Of a stretch of 15,997 nucleotides of DNA, positions 1-6,557 are shown one piece after another. A model generated the notes under the pieces. That model saw only the letters and a list, made by a program, of their open reading frames with translations. It was not told where the DNA came from and did no database searches. A program made the position numbers and the translations under genes. The stretch spans positions 1 through 15,997 of the forward strand of contig CAYSJU010000034.1 of assembly GCA_964431495.1 (NCBI GenBank). The letters are read 5' to 3'. Each line of letters starts with the position of its first letter. The first letter of the stretch is position 1. This DNA comes from CAYSJU01 sp964431495. Its GTDB lineage: Bacteria > Omnitrophota > Gorgyraeia > Tantalellales > Tantalellaceae.

Positions 1-39
1 GTATATGCTTTTAACCTTTTTATTGTAATAACAAACCAT

Positions 40-68
40 ATTATACTTATATACCTTCTCTAAGTCAA
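40..68 (-). promoter_or_regulatory. Promoter reading left, out of the window
   Basis: On the minus strand TTGACT (63-68) is followed after exactly 17 bases by TATAAT (40-45), a near-consensus sigma-70 type promoter. Transcription would start near position 33 and leave the window at position 1. An AAAAAGG stretch near 15-21 could be a ribosome binding site for a gene starting just outside. The gene itself is not visible. Confidence 0.5.
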
Positions 69-146
69 CTCGTTTTTCTTGCTTTTTTATGCTTTAATCA
101 CAGGTGCCCGGTTGTTTTGTGTAACATTTTATATTTATTGAAGTTA

Positions 147-226
147 GGAAAAAATAGGGACAGCGACCATTTTTTTGCATATTCGTAAAGGGAAATAGAA
201 AAATGGTCGCTGTCCCTATTTTTTCC
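147..226. repeat. Perfect 28-bp inverted repeat with 24-nt loop
   Basis: Bases 147-174 and 199-226 are exact reverse complements, with core GGGACAGCGACCATTTTT on the left arm and a 24-base spacer. The arms run from a GG/CC end through an A/T tract. It lies between the leftward promoter and the pilZ promoter. As RNA it would form a very stable hairpin. The T tract lies inside the stem, so it is not a classical terminator, although it could stop transcription. It resembles the palindromes spread by REP-associated (IS200/IS605-like) transposases. That origin is an inference; no transposase gene is in the window. Confidence 0.85.
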
Positions 227-231
227 CGCGT

Positions 232-260
232 TTGCCTTATGGGGAAAAGTCATATATAAT
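232..260 (+). promoter_or_regulatory. Promoter for the PilZ gene
   Basis: TTGCCT (232-237) and a perfect TATAAT (255-260) are separated by 17 bases. Transcription would begin near 267, giving a leader of about 19 bases. That leader contains the AAAGGA ribosome binding site of the PilZ gene, which supports the start at 286 rather than the internal ATG at 316. Confidence 0.55.
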
Positions 261-285
261 TGTTAGTGATAAGAAAGGATAAGGC

Positions 286-690
286 ATGGAAGGTGAAAAA
301 TATATTGAAGGCTATATGGAACGAAGAAAATTCGCAAGGATCGCGCTGCGAAGCAAGATAACTTTCAGCATTATCGATACAGAAGGCAAAAAGATCTCTG
401 AAGAAAAATTTCACGCGATCGGGAAAAATATCGGTGCCGCTGGCCTTCACTTCACTTCCGACAAAGAACTTAAACCCGGCACTATCCTGGATCTGGAGAT
501 CCTCCTGCCGAAGGAAACAGACCCTGTCAGAATAAAAGGAGAAGTGGTGTGGAGCGCCGTGTTTGAATCAGACGGAAAAATTGATACCGGCGTAAAGTTT
601 CTGACCATTGACAAGAATCACGTTCTTTTGCTCGTCAAATACGTCTGCGGAAACCTTGGCCTGGATATAATAAAAAATTCCGAAAATTAA
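286..690 (+). CDS. PilZ domain protein, probable c-di-GMP receptor
   Basis: This is a small 134-residue single-domain protein. The N-terminal part has the RxxxR motif (R14-K-F-A-R18) that in PilZ domains wraps around cyclic di-GMP. The second motif, usually (D/N)xSxxG, reads N48-I-G-A-A-G53, so glycine replaces the usual serine. The rest (about residues 55-115) is rich in beta strands as in PilZ barrels, with a GEVVW strand typical of the family. No signal peptide or membrane segment is seen, so it should be cytoplasmic. The start at 286 has AAAGGA 6 bases upstream; an ATG at 316 is the alternative. It has its own promoter and converges on ftsB, the two stop codons being 4 bases apart. The family assignment is firm; ligand binding and the downstream target are inferred. 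Confidence 0.85.
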   Translation: MEGEKYIEGYMERRKFARIALRSKITFSIIDTEGKKISEEKFHAIGKNIGAAGLHFTSDKELKPGTILDLEILLPKETDPVRIKGEVVWSAVFESDGKIDTGVKFLTIDKNHVLLLVKYVCGNLGLDIIKNSEN

Positions 691-694
691 AAAA

Positions 695-994
695 TTATCG
701 TGATCCTTGACCCTCTTCAGTTTCTTTCTTTGAAGGACTTTTATAGACAAATTCCCCTTTTTTGATTATCCCGAGTTTTTCACGGGCCTTTCTCTCGACA
801 TAGGCAGGATCCTGCTTCATCCTCCGCACTTCTTCCCTCAATATGTCATTATGCTGCTCCAGTAGGGCGATCCTTTTCCGAGCGTCGTCCCGTTCTTCGC
901 GCAACCTCTGCATCTCGGAAAATCCCGGTAAAAAGATCACGATCAGGACCGCGATACCCAGACCTGCTGCTAAGGCTACTTTATTCCTTTCCAT
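695..994 (-). CDS. ftsB: FtsB/DivIC-family cell division protein
   Basis: This 99-residue protein has the FtsB/DivIC build: a short cytoplasmic N-terminus, one membrane helix (about residues 6-24), a charged coiled coil (about 27-62, with heptad-like leucines) and a conserved tail, ERKAREKLGIIKKGEFVYK (67-85). In the family it joins FtsL and FtsQ (or DivIB) in the septal complex that activates peptidoglycan synthesis. Its start overlaps the end of enolase by 19 bases, and GGAG lies 9 bases upstream of the ATG inside eno. The eno-ftsB neighbourhood is common in bacteria and supports the call. It is the last gene of the minus-strand rnf run. No terminator follows; its stop is 4 bases from the convergent PilZ stop. 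Confidence 0.9.
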   Translation of the reverse strand: MERNKVALAAGLGIAVLIVIFLPGFSEMQRLREERDDARKRIALLEQHNDILREEVRRMKQDPAYVERKAREKLGIIKKGEFVYKSPSKKETEEGQGSR

Positions 995-2262
995 TCCGGA
1001 TCTCCGTAGACAGCTTTGTCACCGAGTATCTCTTCGATACGCAGAAGTTCATTATACTTGCAGACGCGGTCTGACCGGCTGGTAGACCCCGTCTTTATCT
1101 GTCCGGTCCCTGTGGCGACCGCGAGATGCGCGATCGTGGTATCCTCGGTCTCTCCTGAGCGATGAGAAATAACGGCCGTGTATCCGGCTTTCTTCGCCAT
1201 GTCAATAGCGGCCAGGGTCTCTGTCAGTGTCCCTATCTGGTTGACCTTGATCAGTATGGAATTGGCCACGCCTTTTTCTATTCCTTCTTTAAGCCTCTCG
1301 GTACTGGTCACAAAAATGTCATCACCTACCAGCTGGATCTTGCTCCCCAGTTTATCGGTCAGGATCTTCCATCCATCCCAGTCATCCTCGGCCAGCCCGT
1401 CTTCGAGCGACACGATCGGATATTTTTCAACCCAACTGCTGTAAAATTCCACCATTCCTTCCGAGGACCTTTTCTTCTCCGCTTCGGCTTCAAGCACGTA
1501 AGTGCCGTCTTTGTAAAACTCGCTTGCCGCAGGATCAAGGGCTATCTTTATGTCCTTCCCGGCTTTATAACCGGCGGCTTCGATTGCCTTGAGTATGAAC
1601 TCGACCGCTTCCTCGTTCGACTTAAGGTTGGGCGCGAACCCGCCTTCATCCCCAACCGCGGTCATATGGCCGGCGGCGTGCAGGATGTTCTTCAGGCTAT
1701 GGAACACTTCCGACCCCATCCTGAGCGCTTCCCTGAAAGAAGGCGCGCCAGTGGGCATGACCATGAACTCCTGAAGGTCCACGTCATTGTCCGCGTGCTT
1801 GCCACCGTTCAGGATGTTCATCATTGGTATGGGAAGGATGTGCGCCCCTTCCCCGCCTATATACCTGAAAAGCGGCTCCTTTTTGGATACGGCAGCTGCT
1901 TTCGCGGCAGCCAGGGAAACGCCCAGTATGGCGTTCGCGCCCAGCCGGCCCTTATTCGGTGTCCCGTCAAGCTCGATGAGCGTCCTGTCCAGCTCCTCCT
2001 GCTTAAGCGCGTCCATTCCCGTGACTTTTGAAGCGATCTCGCCGTTAACGTTATCGACGGCTTTTGTAACCCCTTTGCCTGAATACCGGCCCTTGTCGCC
2101 GTCCCGCAGTTCTACGGCTTCATGAACCCCTGTTGAAGCCCCACTCGGAACAGCGGCCCTCGCAAACGAACCATCCTCAAGCAACACATCCACTTCAACA
2201 GTGGGATTTCCCCTGGAATCCATTATCTCGCGTCCTGTTACTTTCTTTATCTTTGTTGACAT
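976..2262 (-). CDS. eno: Enolase (phosphopyruvate hydratase)
   Basis: Enolase interconverts 2-phosphoglycerate and phosphoenolpyruvate in glycolysis and gluconeogenesis, in the cytoplasm, using Mg2+. The product is 428 residues, the usual bacterial length. Visible landmarks are the SGAS loop (40-43), the substrate histidine in GGKHADND (H156), the acid/base pair E206 (GDEGGF) and K339 (ILIKVNQ), the metal ligands D243, E287 and D314, and the SHRSGETEDT signature (366-375). The later motif reads TGSTSRSDR where TGAPCRSER is common, a conservative variant. The start at 2262 is chosen because AGGAGAAGG lies directly upstream. The frame stays open upstream to an ATG at 2316, but that extension only translates the paired palindromes. 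It sits between purN and ftsB in the same run, probably cotranscribed. Confidence 0.97.
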   Translation of the reverse strand: MSTKIKKVTGREIMDSRGNPTVEVDVLLEDGSFARAAVPSGASTGVHEAVELRDGDKGRYSGKGVTKAVDNVNGEIASKVTGMDALKQEELDRTLIELDGTPNKGRLGANAILGVSLAAAKAAAVSKKEPLFRYIGGEGAHILPIPMMNILNGGKHADNDVDLQEFMVMPTGAPSFREALRMGSEVFHSLKNILHAAGHMTAVGDEGGFAPNLKSNEEAVEFILKAIEAAGYKAGKDIKIALDPAASEFYKDGTYVLEAEAEKKRSSEGMVEFYSSWVEKYPIVSLEDGLAEDDWDGWKILTDKLGSKIQLVGDDIFVTSTERLKEGIEKGVANSILIKVNQIGTLTETLAAIDMAKKAGYTAVISHRSGETEDTTIAHLAVATGTGQIKTGSTSRSDRVCKYNELLRIEEILGDKAVYGDPEWKGIK

Positions 2263-2283
2263 TTTCCTTCTCCTTTCACCTTC

Positions 2284-2329
2284 TTCCACCTCGCAGGTGG
2301 AAGCACCCTCTTCCACCTGCGAGGTGGAA
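2284..2329. repeat. Paired 19-bp palindromes in the eno leader
   Basis: TTCCACCTCGCAGGTGGAA (2284-2302) and TTCCACCTGCGAGGTGGAA (2311-2329) are each a hairpin with 8-bp stem and 3-base loop. They are also exact reverse complements of each other across an 8-base spacer. The RNA could fold as two small hairpins or one 19-bp stem. They fill most of the 78-base gap between purN and eno and lie just upstream of the eno ribosome binding site (AGGAGAAGG). They may set mRNA processing or eno expression, or be a short mobile palindrome pair. Confidence 0.85.
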
Positions 2330-2340
2330 ATACTGTGTTC

Positions 2341-2946
2341 TCATTTCATTACTTTTACTTTCTTTCCCTCTATACGCAATTTCCCCTGAACGAATAGTCT
2401 CACCGCTTCGGGGTATAATTTGTGTTCTACCTTATGGATCTTTTCTTCAAGCGAATCCATGTCGTCGTCTTCCGCTATCTCTACTTCTGCCTGCAGTATG
2501 ATCGGTCCCGCGTCCAGCTGCTTTGTAACAAAATGCACGGTCACGCCCGTGACTTTCACCCCGTTTTCATACGCTTCTTTTATGCCGTACGCTCCCCTGA
2601 ACGACGGCAAGAGAGCCGGGTGTATATTTATTATCCTATCCCTGTATTCATCAACGAAATAAGGGCTCAATACCCTCATGAACCCGGCTAAAACCACAAG
2701 CTCTATTTTTTTTTCGCGGAGGCTCTGGACTATCGCCTTATCGTATTCTTCCCTGGATTTGAATCCGGTCTTCTCCAGAACAAAGGTCTCCACGCCTTTG
2801 TCTCGCGCGCGTTTCAAAGCATACGCTTCAGGGTTATCGCTCACTGCCAGGACGATCTTCCCCCCCGCGAGTTCGCCTCTCCCCTCAGCGTCCATCAGCG
2901 CCTGAAGATTACTCCCGTTACCGGAAGCTAACACCGCTATGTTCAT
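2341..2946 (-). CDS. purN: Phosphoribosylglycinamide formyltransferase PurN
   Basis: PurN moves a formyl group from 10-formyltetrahydrofolate to glycinamide ribonucleotide, the third step of de novo purine synthesis. The 201-residue length fits the family. The N-terminus MNIAVLASGNGSNLQALMDA holds the phosphate-binding GNGSN loop. The catalytic triad is present: N107 and H109 in NIHPALLPSF and D145 in LDAGPII. These match the E. coli residues with an offset of one. AAGGACAGGG precedes the start. It lies 49 bases after rnfB and 78 bases before eno on the same strand. No other purine gene is visible, so it is separated from the rest of its pathway. Confidence 0.95.
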   Translation of the reverse strand: MNIAVLASGNGSNLQALMDAEGRGELAGGKIVLAVSDNPEAYALKRARDKGVETFVLEKTGFKSREEYDKAIVQSLREKKIELVVLAGFMRVLSPYFVDEYRDRIINIHPALLPSFRGAYGIKEAYENGVKVTGVTVHFVTKQLDAGPIILQAEVEIAEDDDMDSLEEKIHKVEHKLYPEAVRLFVQGKLRIEGKKVKVMK

Positions 2947-2970
2947 TGAATTCCCTGTCCTTCGAACTTT

Positions 2971-2991
2971 GGGGTCGGATAAATCCGAGCC
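2971..2991 (-). other. Small hairpin between rnfB and purN
   Basis: Bases 2975-2980 (TCGGAT) and 2983-2988 (ATCCGA) form a 6-bp stem with a 2-base loop (7 or more unpaired bases are possible if the inner pairs open). The stem can extend past one mismatch into a GGG/CCC pair. No T tract follows on the minus strand, so it is not a terminator. It may affect mRNA decay between the rnf part and the purN-eno-ftsB part of the transcript. Confidence 0.3.
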
Positions 2992-2995
2992 CTGC

Positions 2996-3805
2996 CTATA
3001 TATCCTTGATCACTTTTGTGGGACACTTCGGCTGTATTGCCTTTATCGCTTCCTGATCGCCCTGTTTGGAATAATCCGCGAATGACAGGTTGTCCTCGAG
3101 TTTAAAATAACCGTTTTCCCCGGACAGCTTCACGCAGACACCGCAGGCCATGCATCCCACTCCGCATACCTGTCTTGTCCTTATCATGTTATCGTGTGAG
3201 CTGCACGCGACATAAAAAAGCTTTTCATGTTTTTTTTCTTCCATCCTGATTATATCCCTCGGGCAGGCTTCGGCGCATTTACCGCATCCCGCGCATTTTG
3301 CCGGATCCACCACGGGCAGACCGTTTATCATGTGAAGCGCGTCAAAAGGACACACTTCCGCGCAGTCCCCAAACCCTATACACCCGTATTCGCATTCCAT
3401 GCCACTGCCGAATACCAGATTGGCTGCATTGCACGTCCTGACGCCTTTATAATCACCCATGGACTTCTTCTCGTCCCACTCGGCCGCGCACTTTACAATC
3501 GGCAGCTTCGGGTAGACTTCCCCGCCCTGCCTGCCTATTACCCCGCATATTTTTTCTTTGGACTCTTCGGACATTACGCGGCACCTGGCGGGGTCGACTC
3601 CTTCTTTTACCACGTTCTCCGCGAAATCATGGCAGCTCAGGCACCCGCACGCCCCGCAGTTGAGGCCGGGAAGATGTGACAGGACCTCGGTCACCGTCGG
3701 ATCCTCCTCAACACGGAGTTTTTTGTCGGCAAAGGCAAGGATCGCGGAAAAGATCACTGCCAGGCTTGCCATACTTATAATTGATATCAGAAAAAGGCCG
3801 TCCAT
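2996..3805 (-). CDS. rnfB: Rnf complex subunit RnfB (iron-sulfur)
   Basis: RnfB is the subunit thought to take electrons from reduced ferredoxin and pass them into the Rnf complex on the inner membrane face. The 269-residue protein starts with one membrane helix (about 4-26). A 4Fe-4S domain with C50, C53, C58 and C75 follows (LNCGACGCLSC). Next are ferredoxin-type cysteine sets: C138/C142/C148/C152, C171/C174/C177/C181 and C214/C218/C221/C224 with a late C261-P. So there are at least three, probably four, clusters. This longer cysteine-rich form resembles RnfB of anaerobes more than the short E. coli RsxB. AGAGAG precedes the ATG, 17 bases after the rnfA stop. It is last in the C-D-G-E-A-B order. 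Confidence 0.95.
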   Translation of the reverse strand: MDGLFLISIISMASLAVIFSAILAFADKKLRVEEDPTVTEVLSHLPGLNCGACGCLSCHDFAENVVKEGVDPARCRVMSEESKEKICGVIGRQGGEVYPKLPIVKCAAEWDEKKSMGDYKGVRTCNAANLVFGSGMECEYGCIGFGDCAEVCPFDALHMINGLPVVDPAKCAGCGKCAEACPRDIIRMEEKKHEKLFYVACSSHDNMIRTRQVCGVGCMACGVCVKLSGENGYFKLEDNLSFADYSKQGDQEAIKAIQPKCPTKVIKDI

Positions 3806-3822
3806 CTCTCTACTTTTTATCC

Positions 3823-4416
3823 CTATTCACTTATTATCCCCCCGAATCCCATGAACGCGAGCGCAAGCATGCCCGCGAGGATCAGTGTGATGCCAGACCC
3901 CTTAAGGTGTTCCGGAATGTCGGCAAAAACAAGTTCTTCCCTGATGCCGGCCATGAGGACAAGGGCCAGGGTGAACCCGACTCCGGCTCCCAGGCCGAAG
4001 ATCACGGCTTCCAGAAAATAATATTTCCTGAGGACCATGAAAAGAGTGAGCCCCAGGATAGCGCAGTTAGTGGTGATAAGCGGGAGAAAGATCCCGAGCG
4101 CTTTATAAAGCTGCGGGGACGTCTTCCTGATGAACATCTCAACGAACTGCACCAGACTTGCTATGACCAGGATGAACGTGACGTATTCCAGGAACATCAG
4201 GTTGAATTTGACCAGTACGTAATGATAAATGAGCCAGGTCACGGTCGCGGCCATTGTCATGACAAAAGTGGTCGCCATCCCGAGTCCCACGGCGCTTTCA
4301 ATCTTGTTGGAAACTCCTATAAAGGGGCATATCCCGAGAAAATACGTCAGCACAAAATTATGCGTTATGCTGGCAGCGATAAAGATCAAAACAAGCTGTT
4401 CCGCCATCTTTCCCAT
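3823..4416 (-). CDS. rnfA: Rnf complex membrane subunit RnfA
   Basis: RnfA is a hydrophobic integral subunit of the Rnf complex, related to RnfE and to NqrE/NqrD; the pair lies at the membrane core beside the ion path. It is 197 residues long with about six membrane helices. Recognisable family blocks are THNFVLTYFLGICPFIGVS near the N-terminus, LITTNCAILG in the middle (the conserved cysteine near a membrane iron-sulfur site in the family) and AGIREEL late. The start at 4416 is preferred because AGGTGAG sits 5 bases upstream; an internal ATG at 4407 is the alternative. The gap to the rnfE stop is only 5 bases, so translation is probably coupled. Confidence 0.95.
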   Translation of the reverse strand: MGKMAEQLVLIFIAASITHNFVLTYFLGICPFIGVSNKIESAVGLGMATTFVMTMAATVTWLIYHYVLVKFNLMFLEYVTFILVIASLVQFVEMFIRKTSPQLYKALGIFLPLITTNCAILGLTLFMVLRKYYFLEAVIFGLGAGVGFTLALVLMAGIREELVFADIPEHLKGSGITLILAGMLALAFMGFGGIISE

Positions 4417-4421
4417 CTATC

Positions 4422-5039
4422 TCACCTGACCCCGTGCGTCTCTATTTTGTTTCTATTCACTTTACTGTTTATCATGTTGAATACGCCGACCAGGATACCG
4501 AGCGTCATAAACGCACCGGCCGGAAGTATCATGATCACCCATTTCGTGAACCCTTCCCACATGATCATGTATCCAAAGATCGTGCCTGACCCCAGAAGCT
4601 CCCTGACGGAGCCGAGTATTACAAGGGCGCACGTAAACCCTATTCCCATTCCTAAAGCGTCCAGGAATGACCTGATCACGTTATTTTTTGAAGCGAACGC
4701 CTCCGCCCTGCCCAGGATCAGGCAATTGACCACTATAAGTGGCACGTACGGCCCGAGTGCCTTGCTTATCTGGAAAAAATTCGCTTTAAGAAAATAATCC
4801 GCTGCCGTAACAAAGGTGGCGATAACAACCGTGAACATGGGGATCCTTACCTGCTTCGGAACAAATCGCCTTATCAGTGACACGACCACGCTGGAAGACA
4901 CAACGACAAAGAGAGTGGCCATACCCATGGAAAAACCGAAAAGGGCTTTCGTGGTGACCGCAAGCGTGGGGCACATGCCCAGGACCTGGACAAAAATAGG
5001 GTTCTCCTTCCAGAGGCCTTTAGTGAAGTCTTTTATCAT
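4422..5039 (-). CDS. rnfE: Rnf complex membrane subunit RnfE
   Basis: RnfE is the second of the two homologous core membrane subunits of Rnf (partner of RnfA, counterpart of NqrD). The 205-residue product has about six hydrophobic helices. Family blocks are ENPIFVQVLGMCPTLAVTT at residues 11-29 and LIVVNCLILGRAEAFAS, with the conserved membrane cysteine, followed by SVRELLGSG. The start at 5039 (MIKDFTKGLWKEN) is chosen over upstream in-frame ATGs. It forms an ATGA overlap with the rnfG stop, has AAGGTGG upstream, and matches the family N-terminus. An upstream extension to 5231 would only read rnfG in another frame. Confidence 0.95.
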   Translation of the reverse strand: MIKDFTKGLWKENPIFVQVLGMCPTLAVTTKALFGFSMGMATLFVVVSSSVVVSLIRRFVPKQVRIPMFTVVIATFVTAADYFLKANFFQISKALGPYVPLIVVNCLILGRAEAFASKNNVIRSFLDALGMGIGFTCALVILGSVRELLGSGTIFGYMIMWEGFTKWVIMILPAGAFMTLGILVGVFNMINSKVNRNKIETHGVR

Positions 5040-5635
5040 TTTCCACCTTTCAGGACCTTGCGGACTTCCTCTATCTCGCCGTTCAGAATCGATACCACGG
5101 ACCTGGACGAAATGGTCGCTCCGGTAATAGCCTGTATTTCGTATGGCTTTCCCGGCTTCTTGTTCTTGACATACTCTATCGGGTGCGTTATGGAAAGTCC
5201 TTTGAACTGCCCGCGAAATTCCTTGCCGCATATTTCCGCTCCCAGTCCCGGGGTCTCCTGCGACTCGAGCACATCAAATCCCATCAGAGTGGAAAGCCCG
5301 GGATCCATCCCGGCCATCAGCTTTATGGTTCCCTGATATCCATTACCCTCGGCGATAAAAGCATACCCCAGAAGTTTGCCGCCGGCATCTTTGATCCTGA
5401 ATATTTTTTCGTCCTTGGCGTCTTCTATCTTGACGGCATCCGGGAAGATGTCTTCTATTGCCCTCTTCATCTCTCCCTGGATGTTCATCTCTATCTTTGG
5501 AGTGGCATATTTATAGACGAGCACGAGCACGGCGCCCGAAAGAACGCCCACCGCCAGTAACGCGGCTATCATCCTGACGGCATTACTGCCCGATCTTGCC
5601 TTTTGCGCGGAATTATTTTTGTTTTCCTGTCCCAT
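5036..5635 (-). CDS. rnfG: Rnf complex subunit RnfG (covalent FMN)
   Basis: RnfG is anchored by one N-terminal membrane helix (about residues 22-42), with its flavin domain outside the cytoplasm. It carries FMN attached by a phosphoester bond, installed by the flavin transferase ApbE. The 199-residue protein has the FMN-binding landmarks ESQETPGLG (124-132) and the attachment motif TGAT (171-174) in AITGATISS, T174 being the expected acceptor. The position usually filled by aspartate three residues before the motif is glutamine (Q168). No apbE gene is in this window. The start at 5635 overlaps the end of rnfD by 23 bases and has only a weak AAGAG upstream, suggesting coupled translation. The end overlaps rnfE by ATGA. 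Confidence 0.93.
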   Translation of the reverse strand: MGQENKNNSAQKARSGSNAVRMIAALLAVGVLSGAVLVLVYKYATPKIEMNIQGEMKRAIEDIFPDAVKIEDAKDEKIFRIKDAGGKLLGYAFIAEGNGYQGTIKLMAGMDPGLSTLMGFDVLESQETPGLGAEICGKEFRGQFKGLSITHPIEYVKNKKPGKPYEIQAITGATISSRSVVSILNGEIEEVRKVLKGGK

Positions 5636-6557
5636 ATCTCTTAGGTTTTGTTATACGGTTGATGACCGGAGTAAACGCGTTCATAAAAAGTATGGAATAC
5701 ATGACGCCCTCCGGAAGGCCTCCCCATATCCTGATGGTCATTGTCACGAACCCGCAGATGATCCCGTAGATCCACCGGCCTTTTTTCGTCACAGGCGAGG
5801 TCACGGGGTCCGTGGCCATAAAAACAGAGCCGATTAGGAATCCTCCGCTCAGAAGATAGAACAACGGAGAAAAGACATTATCCGGAAGAATAAGGTGCAT
5901 ACTCCCGGAAAAAACCGCCAGGGTGACAGCGTACGCCACCGGGGTCCTGTAATCAATTATTCTTTTATAAAGAAGATACACGAAACCTGCGAGGATCGCC
6001 AGCGCGGACGTCTCTCCGAGAGAACCGGATACATTCCCGAAAAACAGATCCGCGTACGGCGCCGCGACGTGGCTGAACTTCGCCAGGCCAAGAGGAGTAG
6101 CCGTGGTCACGGCGTCCAGGGTAAAAGGTTCGACCCACGTTGTCAGAGCGGCCGGAAAGGCTGCCATGAGGAACGCCCTCGCAAGAAGAGCGGGATTGAA
6201 TATGTTATGGCCCAGCCCTCCGAACAGTTCCTTTCCCATGCCGATCGCGAAAACTCCCCCCAGAAATACCATCCATAAAGGGATAGTGGGAGGCAGGACC
6301 AGCGCCAGAAGGAGCCCCGTCACTACGGCGCTGTGATCATTTATGCATATCTTTCTGTGCCTCAGCTTCTGCATTGCGTACTCCGTCAAGACAGAGGCCA
6401 CCACCGACGTCAGGATAACGCTGACGGCCCTCCACCTGAAAAAGTAAATACTGGCAATAATGACCGGGACCAGGGCCTTAATAACACCCGTCATCATGTA
6501 CCGGGTATCCACCGGCGAAGCGATATGCGGTGAAAAACTTATTTCCAGTTTCTTCAT
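5613..6557 (-). CDS. rnfD: Rnf complex membrane subunit RnfD (covalent FMN)
   Basis: RnfD is the large membrane subunit of Rnf, counterpart of NqrB, and holds a covalently bound FMN. The 314-residue product has about eight or more hydrophobic helices. The family block GHNIFNPALLARAF lies at 116-129. The flavin site reads DAVTTATPL (148-156) with T154 as the expected acceptor; glycine of the usual SGAT is threonine here. A later conserved block is FMATDPVTSP (246-255), then GGLPEGVMYSILFMNAFTP (279-297). The start at 6557 forms an ATGA overlap with the rnfC stop and gives the family N-terminus. A longer frame to 6656 only reads rnfC out of frame. The end overlaps rnfG by 23 bases. Confidence 0.95.
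   Translation of the reverse strand: MKKLEISFSPHIASPVDTRYMMTGVIKALVPVIIASIYFFRWRAVSVILTSVVASVLTEYAMQKLRHRKICINDHSAVVTGLLLALVLPPTIPLWMVFLGGVFAIGMGKELFGGLGHNIFNPALLARAFLMAAFPAALTTWVEPFTLDAVTTATPLGLAKFSHVAAPYADLFFGNVSGSLGETSALAILAGFVYLLYKRIIDYRTPVAYAVTLAVFSGSMHLILPDNVFSPLFYLLSGGFLIGSVFMATDPVTSPVTKKGRWIYGIICGFVTMTIRIWGGLPEGVMYSILFMNAFTPVINRITKPKRYGTGKQK

Noticed and set aside
1..39. Open frame from ATG at 37-39 on the minus strand
   Set aside because: The ATG overlaps the region just after the -10 box and upstream of the predicted transcription start, so it would not be in the mRNA.
1162..2031. 289-codon plus-strand open frame opposite enolase
   Set aside because: It is fully antisense to a conserved enolase; long antisense frames are common opposite conserved codon-biased genes.
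2263..2316. 18-residue N-terminal extension of enolase
   Set aside because: It translates the palindrome, is not part of enolase, and the ATG at 2262 has a strong ribosome binding site.
3781..4797. 338-codon plus-strand open frame opposite rnfA and rnfE
   Set aside because: It lies antisense to two clear Rnf genes, has a low-complexity charged composition and no recognisable domain or start signal.
5040..5231. 64-residue N-terminal extension of RnfE
   Set aside because: It reads rnfG in another frame; the ATG at 5039 overlaps the rnfG stop as ATGA and matches the family start.
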